A stretch of 64,000 nucleotides of DNA from Microbacter sp. GSS18 (GCA_029319145.1 CP119753.1:310001-374000); one strand, 5' to 3'. Counted from the stretch's first letter, positions 49,476 to 59,854 are shown. The notes: a model not told the origin generated them from the sequence alone. Numbers and translations are program-made.

Positions 49476-50368
49476 CCGCGCCCGGCACGACCGCGCTGCT
49501 GCGCGCGGGCGATCGGACGCTCGAGCTCTCGCAGCGCGTCGCGGTCATGGCCATCGTCAACCGCACGCCGGACTCGTTCTACGACCGGGGAGCCACGTTC
49601 GCCCTCGAGGCCGCCATCGCGGCCGGACGCCGGGCCGTCGACGCCGGAGCCGACATCGTCGACGTCGGCGGGGTGAAGTTCGCCCCCGGGCCGCCGGTGC
49701 CGGTCGAGGAGGAGGTCGCTCGGGTGGTCCCCGTGGTGCGCGAGCTCGCGGGCGACGTCGCCGTCAGCGTCGACACCTTCCAGCCGGCCGTCGCGCGTGC
49801 GGCGATCGAGGCGGGCGCGGCCGTCATCAACGACACCACGGGTCTGGCCGACCCCGACATGGCGCGCGTGGTCGCCGACAGCGACGCGGCGGTCGTGATC
49901 GCGCACAGCCTCGCCGCTCCCCGCACAAAGCTGCCGGTGCCGCGGTACGACGACGTCGTCGCCGACGTCTCGGCCTGGCTCCGGGACCGGCGCGAGCGCG
50001 CGCTGGAGGCGGGTGTGCCCGCCGACCGGATCATCCTCGACCCCGGCCACGATCTGAACAAGAACACCCTGCACTCCCTCGAGCTGACGCGGCGCATCGG
50101 CGATGTCGCGGCCCTGGGATCGCCGCTGCTGGTGGCGTTGTCGAACAAGGACTTCATCGGTGAGACGCTCGGCCGTGACCGCTCCGCCCGGCTGGCCGGG
50201 TCGCTGGCGGCGGCGGTCTACTGCGTTCAGCAGGGCGCGCGGATCGTGCGCGTCCACAACGTCGCCGAGACCGTCGACGCCATGCGCATGCTCGAGGCGA
50301 TCCTCGGCTGGCGCGTGCCGCCCGACGACGCGCTCGTGCACAACATGCGGCCGGAGGGGAACGCGTGA
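49472..50368 (+). CDS. folP2: FolP2-type dihydropteroate synthase homologue
   Basis: The 298-residue TIM-barrel protein keeps the N-terminal motif (MAIVNRTPDSFYDRG) and LDPGHDLNKNT. The pterin/pABA loop GGESTRPG is replaced by GGVKFAPG, SRKRF by SNKDF and RVHD by RVHN. These are the features of mycobacterial FolP2, for which no dihydropteroate synthase activity was found in M. leprae. True FolP1 is expected elsewhere. Its ATG overlaps the previous stop (ATGA), and its stop overlaps the next ATG. Confidence 0.85.
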   Translation: MTAPGTTALLRAGDRTLELSQRVAVMAIVNRTPDSFYDRGATFALEAAIAAGRRAVDAGADIVDVGGVKFAPGPPVPVEEEVARVVPVVRELAGDVAVSVDTFQPAVARAAIEAGAAVINDTTGLADPDMARVVADSDAAVVIAHSLAAPRTKLPVPRYDDVVADVSAWLRDRRERALEAGVPADRIILDPGHDLNKNTLHSLELTRRIGDVAALGSPLLVALSNKDFIGETLGRDRSARLAGSLAAAVYCVQQGARIVRVHNVAETVDAMRMLEAILGWRVPPDDALVHNMRPEGNA

Positions 50369-51099
50369 TGCCCACCGTGACGGAGCTCCTCGACGCGTAC
50401 GCCGTCGGTGATCGCACCGCACCGGCCGTGCGCATGAACTTCGTCGCCAGCGCGGACGGCGCGGTGACCCTGGACGGACGCAGCGGTGCGCTCGGAGGCG
50501 ACACCGATCGCACGCTCATGGGTGTCCTGCGGGCGCTGTCGGACGTCGTCCTGGTCGGTGCGGGAACGATCCGCTCCGAGGGGTACGGCGGCATGCGCGT
50601 CGACGACGAGCTGGCCGCGTGGCGCGTGAGGCACGGCATGCCGCCCCAGCCGCGTCTGGCGATCGTCACCGGCAGCGCCGACCTCGATCCTGCGCTCGGA
50701 GTCTTCGCCGATGCGGTGACCACGCCGATCGTCGTCACGTCGGCGCATGCACCGCTCGAGCGCCGCCACGCGCTCGACGCGGTCGCCGATGTGCTGGTGT
50801 GCGGCGAGCGCGGCGTCGACCTGGCCCTGATGCGGTCCTCGCTCGCCGAGCGGGGTCTTCCCGGCATCCTGTGCGAGGGCGGGCCGGGGCTGTTCGGAGC
50901 GCTCGTCGCCGTCGGGCTCGTCGATGAGCTGTGCCTGACGCTGTCGCCGACGCTCGCCGGCGGCGACGCCGGGCGCATCCTCCGGGGAGCGCCGGCGGCG
51001 TCGCGTCCGCTGCGGCTGCTGCACGCGATCGCGGACGACGACGGGTTCGTCTTCCTCCGCTATGCGGCGGCCACCTCGTCGGCGTCCAGGATCGTGTAG
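50368..51099 (+). CDS. Pyrimidine reductase family protein (RibD C-terminal domain)
   Basis: The 243-residue protein has the RibD/dihydrofolate-reductase-like fold (MNFVASADGAVTLDG, then VVLVGAGTIRSEGYG and the region GILCEGGPGLFGALV). It lacks the RibD deaminase domain, so it may be a reductase in flavin- or pterin-related metabolism. ATG 50368 is chosen; GTG 50365 is the immediate alternative. The 3' end overlaps the convergent helicase gene by 40 bp. Confidence 0.86.
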   Translation: MPTVTELLDAYAVGDRTAPAVRMNFVASADGAVTLDGRSGALGGDTDRTLMGVLRALSDVVLVGAGTIRSEGYGGMRVDDELAAWRVRHGMPPQPRLAIVTGSADLDPALGVFADAVTTPIVVTSAHAPLERRHALDAVADVLVCGERGVDLALMRSSLAERGLPGILCEGGPGLFGALVAVGLVDELCLTLSPTLAGGDAGRILRGAPAASRPLRLLHAIADDDGFVFLRYAAATSSASRIV

Positions 51100-52733
51100 C
51101 TGTAGCCCTGCTCGGCGAGGAACCGCTGGCGGTTCTGCGCGAAGTCCTGGTCGACGGTGTCGCGGGCGATGAGGGTGTAGAAGCTCGCGGTGTCGGCCGA
51201 CTTCTTCGGGCGCAGCAGTCGGCCCAGGCGCTGGGCCTCCTCCTGCCGCGAGCCGAACGAGCCGGACACCTGGATGGCGACGGACGCCTCCGGCAGGTCG
51301 ATCGAGAAGTTCGCGACCTTCGAGACGACCAGCACCGATATCTCGCCCTCGCGGAACGCCTGGTAGAGCTCCTCGCGCTCGTCCACCGGGGTCTGCCCCG
51401 TGATCTTGGGTGCGCCCAGCGCCTCGGCGAGCGTGTCGATCTGGTCGAGGTACTGGCCGATGATGAGGATGCGCTCGCCCTGGTGCCGCGCGACGAGGTC
51501 CTTCACCACGCCGATCTTCGCCGGGGCGGTCGCGGCCAGGCGGTAGCGCTCCTCGTCGGCGGCCGCGGCGTACTCGAGGCGCTCGCCGGCGGGGAGGTCC
51601 ACGCGCACCTCATAGCAGACGGCGGGCGAGATGAAGCCCTGCGCCTCGATCTCCTTCCACGGCGCGTCGAAGCGCTTGGGGCCGATGAGGCTGAACACGT
51701 CGCCCTCGCGGCCGTCCTCGCGCACGAGGGTCGCAGTCAGGCCGAGGCGCCGGCGGGCCTGCAGATCGGCGGTGAGCTTGAAGACGGGAGCGGGCAGCAG
51801 GTGCACCTCGTCGTAGACGACCAGGCCCCAATCGAGCGCGTCGAGCAGCGCCAGGTGCGCGTACTGGCCCTTCCGCTTGGCGGTGAGGATCTGGTACGTG
51901 GCGATCGTGACGGGCTTGATCTCCTTGGACTGGCCGGAGTACTCGCCGATCTCCTCGGGCGTCAGGCTCGTGCGCTTGAGCAGCTCATCGCGCCACTGCC
52001 GGGCGCTGACGGTGTTGGTGACGAGGATCAGCGTCGTGGTCTTGGTGGCGGCCATCGCCCCGGCGCCCACGAGCGTCTTCCCGGCGCCGCACGGGAGCAC
52101 CACGACGCCCGAGCCGCCGTCGTGGAAGATGTCGACGGCCTTGCGCTGGTAGGGGCGCAGATGCCAGCCCTCCGGCCCGGTGTCCTCGTGGAGGTCGATC
52201 TGATGCGGAGTGCCGGGCGTGTAGCCGGCGAGATCCTCGGCGGGCCACCCGATCTTCAGCAGCTCCTGCTTGATGTGGCCGCGCGCCCACGGGTCGACGA
52301 CGTACGTGTCGGGGGACGGATGCCCGATCAGCAGGGGCTGGATGCGCTTGTTCTTCGACACCTCGGCGAGCACCGCGGCATCCGTCGACCGGAGCACGAG
52401 CTCGCCGCCCGTGCCGTCCTCGGCGGCGGGGGTGCGCTCGATGACGAGGCGTCCGTAGCGGTTCACGGTCTCGGCGATGTCGATCGACACCGACGGCGGC
52501 ACCGGGAAGCGCGACCATCGATCGAGCGTGGCCAGCATGTCCTGGGCGTCGTGCCCGGCCGCGCGGGCGTTCCACAGGCCGAGCCGCGTGATGCGGTACG
52601 TGTGGATGTGCTCGGGGGCGCGCTCGAGCTCGGCGAAGATCGCCAGCTCGTGGCGGGCGTTCTCCGCGTCGGGGTGCGCCACTTCGAGCAGCACGGTGCG
52701 GTCGCTCTGGACGATGAGGGGGCCGTCAGCCAT
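51060..52733 (-). CDS. XPB-type DNA repair helicase (SF2)
   Basis: The 557-residue helicase has Walker A LPCGAGKTLV, a DEVH box (VVYDEVHLLPAP), motif III GLTATLVRED and motif VI QRLGRLLRPK. An N-terminal damage-recognition-like domain precedes them. Archaeal/bacterial XPB unwinds DNA 3'-5'. The ATG at 52733 is close to the upstream gene (26-bp gap) that encodes its usual partner. Confidence 0.95.
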   Translation of the reverse strand: MADGPLIVQSDRTVLLEVAHPDAENARHELAIFAELERAPEHIHTYRITRLGLWNARAAGHDAQDMLATLDRWSRFPVPPSVSIDIAETVNRYGRLVIERTPAAEDGTGGELVLRSTDAAVLAEVSKNKRIQPLLIGHPSPDTYVVDPWARGHIKQELLKIGWPAEDLAGYTPGTPHQIDLHEDTGPEGWHLRPYQRKAVDIFHDGGSGVVVLPCGAGKTLVGAGAMAATKTTTLILVTNTVSARQWRDELLKRTSLTPEEIGEYSGQSKEIKPVTIATYQILTAKRKGQYAHLALLDALDWGLVVYDEVHLLPAPVFKLTADLQARRRLGLTATLVREDGREGDVFSLIGPKRFDAPWKEIEAQGFISPAVCYEVRVDLPAGERLEYAAAADEERYRLAATAPAKIGVVKDLVARHQGERILIIGQYLDQIDTLAEALGAPKITGQTPVDEREELYQAFREGEISVLVVSKVANFSIDLPEASVAIQVSGSFGSRQEEAQRLGRLLRPKKSADTASFYTLIARDTVDQDFAQNRQRFLAEQGYSYTILDADEVAAA

Positions 52734-52759
52734 AACGGACCAGTCTAGTCGCGTCCGGC

Positions 52760-54487
52760 TCAGACCGGCCGCACGCTCACGATGCTCGTCACCGGGAGTG
52801 TGCGCTCGATGTCGGCGGCGCGGTCGCGGCCGCGCAGGCGCCCGCCGCCGAGGCCCGTGGCCTCCATCCTCAGCGTGCGCTCGCTGCCGTCGGGCATGCG
52901 CACCGTCACGATGATCTCGGCCCGGGCGCGGACCCACTGCTCCAGCTCGCGCTGGAGCCACGCGTCCTCGCCGGAGTCGCCGTGGCCCTGCCGCAGGTTC
53001 GCCACGAGTGCGGCGTATGTCTCGGCCGGCTCGGCGGATGAGACGGCCGTGCCGCTGGCGGTGCGCCGGTGCATCGCCTCGGCGCGTCCGTCGGCGTCGA
53101 CCGCGACCACGGGGTAGCGGGCGTCGGCCAGGGACCAGTAGACGGCATCCCGTCCAACGCGGGTCGCGAGCCCCGCGCCGTCCGGCACCAGCCCGAGGGG
53201 TCTCAGGGCCTGGTCGACCGACAGCGCATCGAGGACGCCGAGATCGTCGCTGTCCACGCGCGTGCGACCCGAGGCGGCGTCGGCGCTCACCTGGACCAGC
53301 CCGTGTCGCGAGGACGTCGATTCGATCAGATACTCCAGCGGCTGCGGGATGCCGGTGAGCGAGAGCTCGCCGAGGAAGGCGCGGATGGACTCCGCCGTCT
53401 CGCCCTCGGTGAGGGCCGCCGTGAGCGAATCGGCGGTGAAGCGGTAGGTCGAGGCCTGGGCGCGGGACTCCCGTCGCGCCAGCGTCCGCAGCCGGAGGTC
53501 CAGCGCGGGGGCGAGGGGCCCCGGCGCGATCGCGCTGAGATCGGCCTGCAGATATACGCGGTCGATCTCCGCGGGGAGCATCGCCGCGAGGGGCGCAGGG
53601 TCGGCGACGCGTCCCTCGCGCAGGGGCGTCGTCCATGCGGGCTCGCTGCCGTCGGCGGCGATGAGCCCCCATCGCGCCGCGGCGCGCATGAGGCGCTCGG
53701 CGCGGACCGGCCAGTCGGGGTTCAGCGGATACGCGCCCGACCAGAGCTCCACGGCGATCCAGCCGCCGTCCGATGTCCGCAGGCCCGCCGGGAGGGAGTC
53801 TCGGAAGCCCTCTGCGACGCGCTGCCAGCGCTGCGGCGTCGGGGCCTCGAGCCATGTGCGCGCGGCGTCGGTGACGGTCCATTCGCGGTCGACCGCGACC
53901 GCGAGCCCCGCGCTCTCGGCGAGCAGCACGAGGTCGTCGAGCTCGTCGACCGTATCCACCGCTCCCGATTCGATCAGCCGCTTGCGGTCGACGGCGCTGA
54001 CGGCGCCGGCTCCCGTCCGCGTCAGCGGCGTCGCGTGGGCGGTCAGCAGCACATCGGCGAGCGCGCCCGAGGTCGTGAAGAGGCGCTCGGCGGCGGCGGC
54101 CGCCTGCCGGGGCTCCGACGCCGTGGGCGGCGGGGGAGGAGCCTGCGCGGCGAAGGCCTCGGGGGCGGATGCCCTCAGCGCATCCGCGCGTTCCCGCACG
54201 GCGCCCAGAGGCCGCCCGTCCTCGCCGAGGAGCGCGAGTCCGGTCAGGCGATCACGGGTCGTCACGTCGCCCGGAGGCTCATCCGCTGCCACAGCGATCA
54301 GCGTCTGGCGGTCCTGCGCGGTGAGCGCCCGGTCCAGCGATGCGGCATCCAGCAGGCCGTCCGCCGCATCGAAGAAGTCCTGCCACGCCGCCGTGGGTGA
54401 AACGCCCCGCGCGGCGAGGATCTCGGCGAGCGCGTCGTCCTCGCGAGCGGCCAGCCACGTCGCGAGTGCGCGCTCGTCGGAGGGCAC
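52760..54487 (-). CDS. Helicase-associated protein (XPB partner)
   Basis: The 575-residue protein has no ATPase motifs. Its C-terminal half (SVDQALRPLGLVPDGAGLAT, then VVAVDADGRAEAMHRR) matches the helicase-associated domain seen next to actinobacterial XPB genes. It probably targets or regulates XPB. The start is GTG 54487, directly adjacent to the upstream stop. Confidence 0.87.
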   Translation of the reverse strand: MPSDERALATWLAAREDDALAEILAARGVSPTAAWQDFFDAADGLLDAASLDRALTAQDRQTLIAVAADEPPGDVTTRDRLTGLALLGEDGRPLGAVRERADALRASAPEAFAAQAPPPPPTASEPRQAAAAAERLFTTSGALADVLLTAHATPLTRTGAGAVSAVDRKRLIESGAVDTVDELDDLVLLAESAGLAVAVDREWTVTDAARTWLEAPTPQRWQRVAEGFRDSLPAGLRTSDGGWIAVELWSGAYPLNPDWPVRAERLMRAAARWGLIAADGSEPAWTTPLREGRVADPAPLAAMLPAEIDRVYLQADLSAIAPGPLAPALDLRLRTLARRESRAQASTYRFTADSLTAALTEGETAESIRAFLGELSLTGIPQPLEYLIESTSSRHGLVQVSADAASGRTRVDSDDLGVLDALSVDQALRPLGLVPDGAGLATRVGRDAVYWSLADARYPVVAVDADGRAEAMHRRTASGTAVSSAEPAETYAALVANLRQGHGDSGEDAWLQRELEQWVRARAEIIVTVRMPDGSERTLRMEATGLGGGRLRGRDRAADIERTLPVTSIVSVRPV

Positions 54488-54754
54488 TCAGTCGCCTCGG
54501 TTCGCCCGCGACCGCCGGACGAGGCTCATGATGAGCACCGTCAGCAGCATGATGAACGCGACGACCGGCGCGATGTAGACCAGGACGCCCAGGACCGGCC
54601 AGATGCCGGTGGACATGTCGGCGCCGGTGCTGGAGCCGATCATGATCGCGAAGAACGCCAGGATCGACAGCAGCAGCAGTCCCAGCGACATGAAGGCCAG
54701 GAGGCGATCGATCGGGCGGACGGGGACGTCGTCGCCCGGGGTTCGGGTGCTCAT
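54488..54754 (-). CDS. Small membrane protein, two predicted helices
   Basis: The 88-residue protein has hydrophobic segments at about 22-42 and 56-78 and a basic C-terminal tail (RRSRANRGD). Its stop abuts the next gene's start (TGAGTG), so it is the first gene of the XPB operon. The function is unknown. Confidence 0.78.
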   Translation of the reverse strand: MSTRTPGDDVPVRPIDRLLAFMSLGLLLLSILAFFAIMIGSSTGADMSTGIWPVLGVLVYIAPVVAFIMLLTVLIMSLVRRSRANRGD

Positions 54755-54868
54755 TCGCTCCAGCGTACCCGGTGCCGCGCGTGCCGTAGTCTTGGAGGTC
54801 GGGGCCGCCGTGGTCCCGGGTACCGTCATGCCCGCGTTCGCGGGCTCTTCTCATGCGAGGTTCGCGCA

Positions 54869-55252
54869 ATGCCCACCGGCAAGGTCAGGTTCTACGACGA
54901 GGACAAGGGTTTCGGCTTCATCGCCACCGATGACGGCCAGGACGTGTTCCTGCACGCCAGCGCCCTCCCCGCCGGATCCGCTGCGCCCAAGCAGGGGACC
55001 CGCGTCGAGTTCGGCGTCGCCGACGGCCGCAAGGGACCGCAGGCCCTGTCGGTCCGTTTCCTCGAGGCGCCCGTCAGCCTCGCCAAGCGCGCTCGCAAGC
55101 CCGCCGATGACATGGCCATCATCGTGGAGGACCTCGTGGGGCTTCTCGACGGCATCGGCGCCGATCTCCGCCGCGGTCGGTACCCGAGCGGCGGCCACGC
55201 GAAGAAGGTCGCAGCGGTGCTGCGCAAGGTCGCCGATGAACTCGACGCCTGA
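54869..55252 (+). CDS. Cold-shock-domain protein with C-terminal helical extension
   Basis: The 127-residue protein has an N-terminal cold-shock domain (DKGFGFIATD, DVFLHASAL) and a 60-residue helical extension (MAIIVEDLVGLLDGIGADLR). The extended form is a known actinobacterial CSD type. A short GC hairpin lies in the 5' leader (54830-54845). It overlaps the next gene by 17 bp. Confidence 0.9.
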   Translation: MPTGKVRFYDEDKGFGFIATDDGQDVFLHASALPAGSAAPKQGTRVEFGVADGRKGPQALSVRFLEAPVSLAKRARKPADDMAIIVEDLVGLLDGIGADLRRGRYPSGGHAKKVAAVLRKVADELDA

Positions 55253-55955
55253 GCCGGACCCGGCGCTCCTGGACGCGCGCGACCTCGCCCTCGCCGCCCT
55301 GCACGAGATCACCACGCCCGCATCCGTCGGCCCCGCCGCCGGCTACCGCGTCGAGGACGAAGGGATCGTCTCGCTGCGCTTCGAGAACCGGCTGGGGGGC
55401 TACCCCGGCTGGTACTGGACCGTGAGCGTGGCCCGCGTCGGCGACGCCGAGCCGACGGTGCTCGAGGCCGAGCTGCTTCCCGGCGACGGCGCGCTGCTGG
55501 CGCCCGACTGGGTTCCGTGGGCCGAGCGCCTCGCCGACTACCAGGCCGCGCAGGCCGCCGCCGCCGAGGCCGCGGCCGCGGAGGAGGAGGCCGACGAGGA
55601 CGAGGACTCCGAGGAGCTCGAGGACGTCGACGACCTCGACGAGTCGGACTTCGATCCCGACGGCTCGCCCATCCTCCACGCGGGTGACGTCGACGGCGTC
55701 GACATCGACGAACTCGACGAACAGCAGCCGGACGACGATGACTCCGAGGACGACGGTGACTCCGAGGATGACGACGGGTCCGAGGATGACGACGAGTCCG
55801 AGGATGACGACGAGTCCGACGACGACGACGAGTCCGACGACGACGACGACGAGTCCGACGACGACGATCAGCCCGATGACGATCACGACGACTCCGACGA
55901 TGGGTCCGGTGAGTTCGGCGCCGACGCGTCCGACGAGGACCGCGACGGCGAGTGA
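55236..55955 (+). CDS. DUF3027-family protein with a very acidic tail
   Basis: The 239-residue protein has an N-terminal DUF3027 core (about 1-100; ENRLGGYPGWYWTV). A C-terminal half of Asp/Glu/Ser repeats contains well over 50 acidic residues. The function of DUF3027 is unknown. The tail could mimic nucleic acid or bind cations. The ATG at 55236 lies inside the upstream gene; the stop overlaps the exonuclease start (GTGA). Confidence 0.88.
   Translation: MNSTPEPDPALLDARDLALAALHEITTPASVGPAAGYRVEDEGIVSLRFENRLGGYPGWYWTVSVARVGDAEPTVLEAELLPGDGALLAPDWVPWAERLADYQAAQAAAAEAAAAEEEADEDEDSEELEDVDDLDESDFDPDGSPILHAGDVDGVDIDELDEQQPDDDDSEDDGDSEDDDGSEDDDESEDDDESDDDDESDDDDDESDDDDQPDDDHDDSDDGSGEFGADASDEDRDGE
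55585..55930 (+). repeat. GAC/GAG trinucleotide-rich repeat tract
   Basis: The tract encodes repeating DDES, EDDD and SDDDD units and consists largely of GAC, GAG, GAT and TCC triplets. The purest part is 55735-55890. It could vary in length by slippage while keeping frame. Confidence 0.8.
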
Positions 55956-56551
55956 CCCCGCTCGCTGACGGCGCGCCGCGCGAGACGTTCATCTCGGTGG
56001 ACGTCGAGACGGCGGGTCCGAGCCCGACAGCCCACGCGCTGCTGTCGATCGGCGCGTGCGTGGTGGACGATCCGTCATCGGGGCTCTACATCGAGCTGCG
56101 ACCGGACCGCGAGGGGTCGGTTCCCGAGGCGCTCGCGGTGAGCGGTCTGTCCACGGCGGAGCTCTCGCGGTCGGGCACGGACCCGGCCGCCGCGATGGCG
56201 CGATTCGCGGACTGGGTCGATGCGGTGACGCCCGCCGGCGCGACCGCGGTGTTCGTCGGGTTCAACGCCGGATTCGACTGGATGTTCGTCGCCGACTACT
56301 TCCAGCGCTACCTCGGACGCAACCCGTTCGGCCACGCGCCGCTCGACATCAAGTCGTACGCGATGGGCCTGCTGGGGTGCTCGTGGCGCGACACGAGCAT
56401 GCGCCGTCTCGCCCCCCTCTTCCTGAGCGGACGTGAACTCAGCCACAATGCCCTCGAGGACGCACGTGATCAGGCGGAGCTGTTCCAGGCGCTGCGCGCA
56501 CGAGCGGGAGAGGGGACCCATGACGAGCCCGGAGGAGCCGCGGGACGCTGA
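55952..56551 (+). CDS. DnaQ-like 3'-5' exonuclease domain protein
   Basis: The 199-residue protein has the DEDD motifs: Exo I SVDVETAG (D and E), Exo II FNAGFDWMFV (D) and Exo III HNALEDARDQ (H and D), so it is a DEDDh nuclease. It is a stand-alone enzyme for RNA or DNA ends. The GTG start overlaps the DUF3027 stop by 4 bp, and its 3' end overlaps the next gene by 32 bp. Confidence 0.88.
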   Translation: MTPLADGAPRETFISVDVETAGPSPTAHALLSIGACVVDDPSSGLYIELRPDREGSVPEALAVSGLSTAELSRSGTDPAAAMARFADWVDAVTPAGATAVFVGFNAGFDWMFVADYFQRYLGRNPFGHAPLDIKSYAMGLLGCSWRDTSMRRLAPLFLSGRELSHNALEDARDQAELFQALRARAGEGTHDEPGGAAGR

Positions 56552-57887
56552 GGTGCCGCGCCCGGCCGACGATTTCGACCCCATCGTGGCGGTGCGCGAG
56601 ATGGCGGCCGCGGCCCGCGCGCGCGGCATCGAGCTCGACGAGAGCGAGACCCTCAGATGGCTGGCGGCGATGGCCGCCGGCGGCGAGGATCTCGTCGTCG
56701 ACGCCGAGTCCGGCACATTCGGCCACCGCATCTCGATGCTCGACTTCAGCCCGCACGAGCTCGAGCGCTTCCGCCGGATCGGGCGCATCGTCGAGGTCAC
56801 CGGGCCCGACGGCGTCGCCGAGAGCGCCCTGGCGCTGTCGGGATCGGCCGCGCAGTCGAAGATCCAGACGTACCCGGGGGACTGCGACTACTTCGAGCGG
56901 CTGAACATCCGCGCCGGCACGCGTGCCGAGGCGTGCCGGATCCTCGGTGAGCTGATGCGCGAGAAGGCGAAGGACTTCGACCGCGGCGACGGCTTCCAGT
57001 TCATCGAGGGAAAGCTCGGCAGCTACCCGGGTGACGGCCGCCACGCCGGCGCTCCGGTGCAGCGGGGGACGCCGATCTCGTGGACGCCGGAGGAGATCGC
57101 CGCCGGCGAGCTGCACTGGACGACCGCCGACGGCGCAGACGCCGTCATCCGCTGGGAGGACGCCGCGCAGGATCCCGGATGGTGCAAGCTCGACTGGGTC
57201 GTCGCCGACCCCGATCGCGTGCGCCTCGCGAACGCCAGCAACGTCATCGACGTCACGTGGGAGGGCCCCGACGGCGAGATCGTGCCGCTGGACGGCTACC
57301 TCGACGCCTACTTCCAGGAGGTCTACCTCGACGCCGACGCCGTGCCCACGTTCGTGAAGGTGGTCGCCCATGTCTCCGACGACGCGCTCGACGACTACGT
57401 CGAAGCGCTGGAGGGCGAGGTCCGCAAGTACCTCACGAAGAACGTGAACTACGGCAAGGCGGCCAAGCGGATGTACAACCTGTTCCGGCTGTCGGGCCGG
57501 CACCTCGATGCGGCGTTCGTGCGCGAGCTGTTCGACGAGCCGGCGACGATGCTGTATCAGGTGTGGTCGCTCATCTCGACCCTCGACAACGCGACGCGGC
57601 CGGATTCGGCGATCCCGGTCGAGCAGGTGCGCGCGCAGGCGGACGACCTGGTCATCGAGGTGACCCGCGCCCTCGAGGGCGACGTCGAGATCGAGATCGT
57701 CGATGCGCTGCTGGCCCTGCGGCGCACGCTGGAGTCCTCCTCGGATGCCGTGCTGCGCTCGTCCGAGGTCGAGGGCGCCCGAACCCGGGTGGTCAACGTC
57801 GTCAACGGGTTCTTCAAGGACAAGCTGGAGTCGGTGCCGACGATCCGCGCCTACATCCGCGACGTGCAGGCCGGCGCGGCGCACTGA
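56520..57887 (+). CDS. Conserved protein with nucleotidyltransferase-like motif
   Basis: I do not recognise a named family for this 455-residue protein. Residues 108-123 contain G-S, then 11 residues, then D-C-D, which resembles the catalytic pattern of Pol-beta-type nucleotidyltransferases. Strongly conserved-looking stretches are CDYFERLNI, GFQFIEGKLGSYPG and YGKAAKRMYNLFRL. The C-terminal 180 residues are helical. The ATG at 56520 follows GAGAGGGGA and lies inside the exonuclease gene. The enzymatic role is inference only. Confidence 0.72.
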   Translation: MTSPEEPRDAEVPRPADDFDPIVAVREMAAAARARGIELDESETLRWLAAMAAGGEDLVVDAESGTFGHRISMLDFSPHELERFRRIGRIVEVTGPDGVAESALALSGSAAQSKIQTYPGDCDYFERLNIRAGTRAEACRILGELMREKAKDFDRGDGFQFIEGKLGSYPGDGRHAGAPVQRGTPISWTPEEIAAGELHWTTADGADAVIRWEDAAQDPGWCKLDWVVADPDRVRLANASNVIDVTWEGPDGEIVPLDGYLDAYFQEVYLDADAVPTFVKVVAHVSDDALDDYVEALEGEVRKYLTKNVNYGKAAKRMYNLFRLSGRHLDAAFVRELFDEPATMLYQVWSLISTLDNATRPDSAIPVEQVRAQADDLVIEVTRALEGDVEIEIVDALLALRRTLESSSDAVLRSSEVEGARTRVVNVVNGFFKDKLESVPTIRAYIRDVQAGAAH

Positions 57888-57908
57888 CGGGGCGCCGCGC
57901 CGCCGGGC

Positions 57909-59030
<1,122 letters not shown>

Positions 59031-59152
59031 CTAGGGAGAACGGCCCGCCGCGACCGGACGAAGGTCCCCTTGTGACGACACGGATGCGCGGCACACGGCG
59101 ACCGGGGACGGTTAGGCTGTCCTTTGCTCGATTCCGAAGCGAGGACGACCCG

Positions 59153-59854
59153 ATGACCGACCTGATCGACACGACCGAGATGTACCTGCGCACGATCCTC
59201 GAGCTCGAGGAGGAGAACATCGTTCCGCTGCGTGCACGCATCTCGGAGCGGCTCGGGCACTCGGGCCCCACGGTGTCGCAGACGGTGGGGCGCATGGAGC
59301 GCGACGGGCTCGTCGTCGTCACCGACGACCGGCGTCTGGAGCTCACCGGCGCCGGACGGCAGAAGGCCGTCGACGTGATGCGCAAGCACCGGCTCGCGGA
59401 GCGTCTGCTCTCGGATGTCATCGGCCTGGACTGGGCCTACGTCCACGACGAGGCCTGCCGCTGGGAGCACGTCATGAGCGAGAAGGTCGAGCGGCGGCTG
59501 GTCGAGCTGCTCGGTCACCCCACCGAGTCCCCGTACGGCAACCCCATCCCCGGCCTCGACCAGCTCGGCGACATCCCGGCGAACCAGTTCGAGCAGGGCG
59601 TGGTCGGTCTGGTGAAGAAGCTCAACGACGCCGGCGGGCCCATCACGGGAACCGTGCGACGGCTCGCCGAGCCCGCGCAGGTCGACCCCGAGCTGCTCCA
59701 GCAGCTCGCGTCGGCGGGCGTCGTCCCGGGAGCGCACGGCGACTACCGCTACAGCGAGGGATACGTGCTGGTGCAGATGGACGGGCGCGAAGACGCCCTC
59801 GAGCTGCCCGTCGAGGTGGCCGGCCACATCTTCCTCGTGGAGGGTGTCGCCTGA
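59153..59854 (+). CDS. DtxR/IdeR-family metal-dependent repressor
   Basis: The 233-residue protein has the DtxR winged helix (ARISERLGHSGPTVSQTVGR), the metal-binding stretch H-x3-E and ACRWEHVMSEKVE (Cys, Glu, His ligands) and a C-terminal SH3-like domain. With Cys in ligand site 2 and the SH3 domain, it fits the iron-type (DtxR/IdeR) rather than MntR. The ATG at 59153 is well placed. No iron-uptake gene adjoins it. Confidence 0.92.
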   Translation: MTDLIDTTEMYLRTILELEEENIVPLRARISERLGHSGPTVSQTVGRMERDGLVVVTDDRRLELTGAGRQKAVDVMRKHRLAERLLSDVIGLDWAYVHDEACRWEHVMSEKVERRLVELLGHPTESPYGNPIPGLDQLGDIPANQFEQGVVGLVKKLNDAGGPITGTVRRLAEPAQVDPELLQQLASAGVVPGAHGDYRYSEGYVLVQMDGREDALELPVEVAGHIFLVEGVA

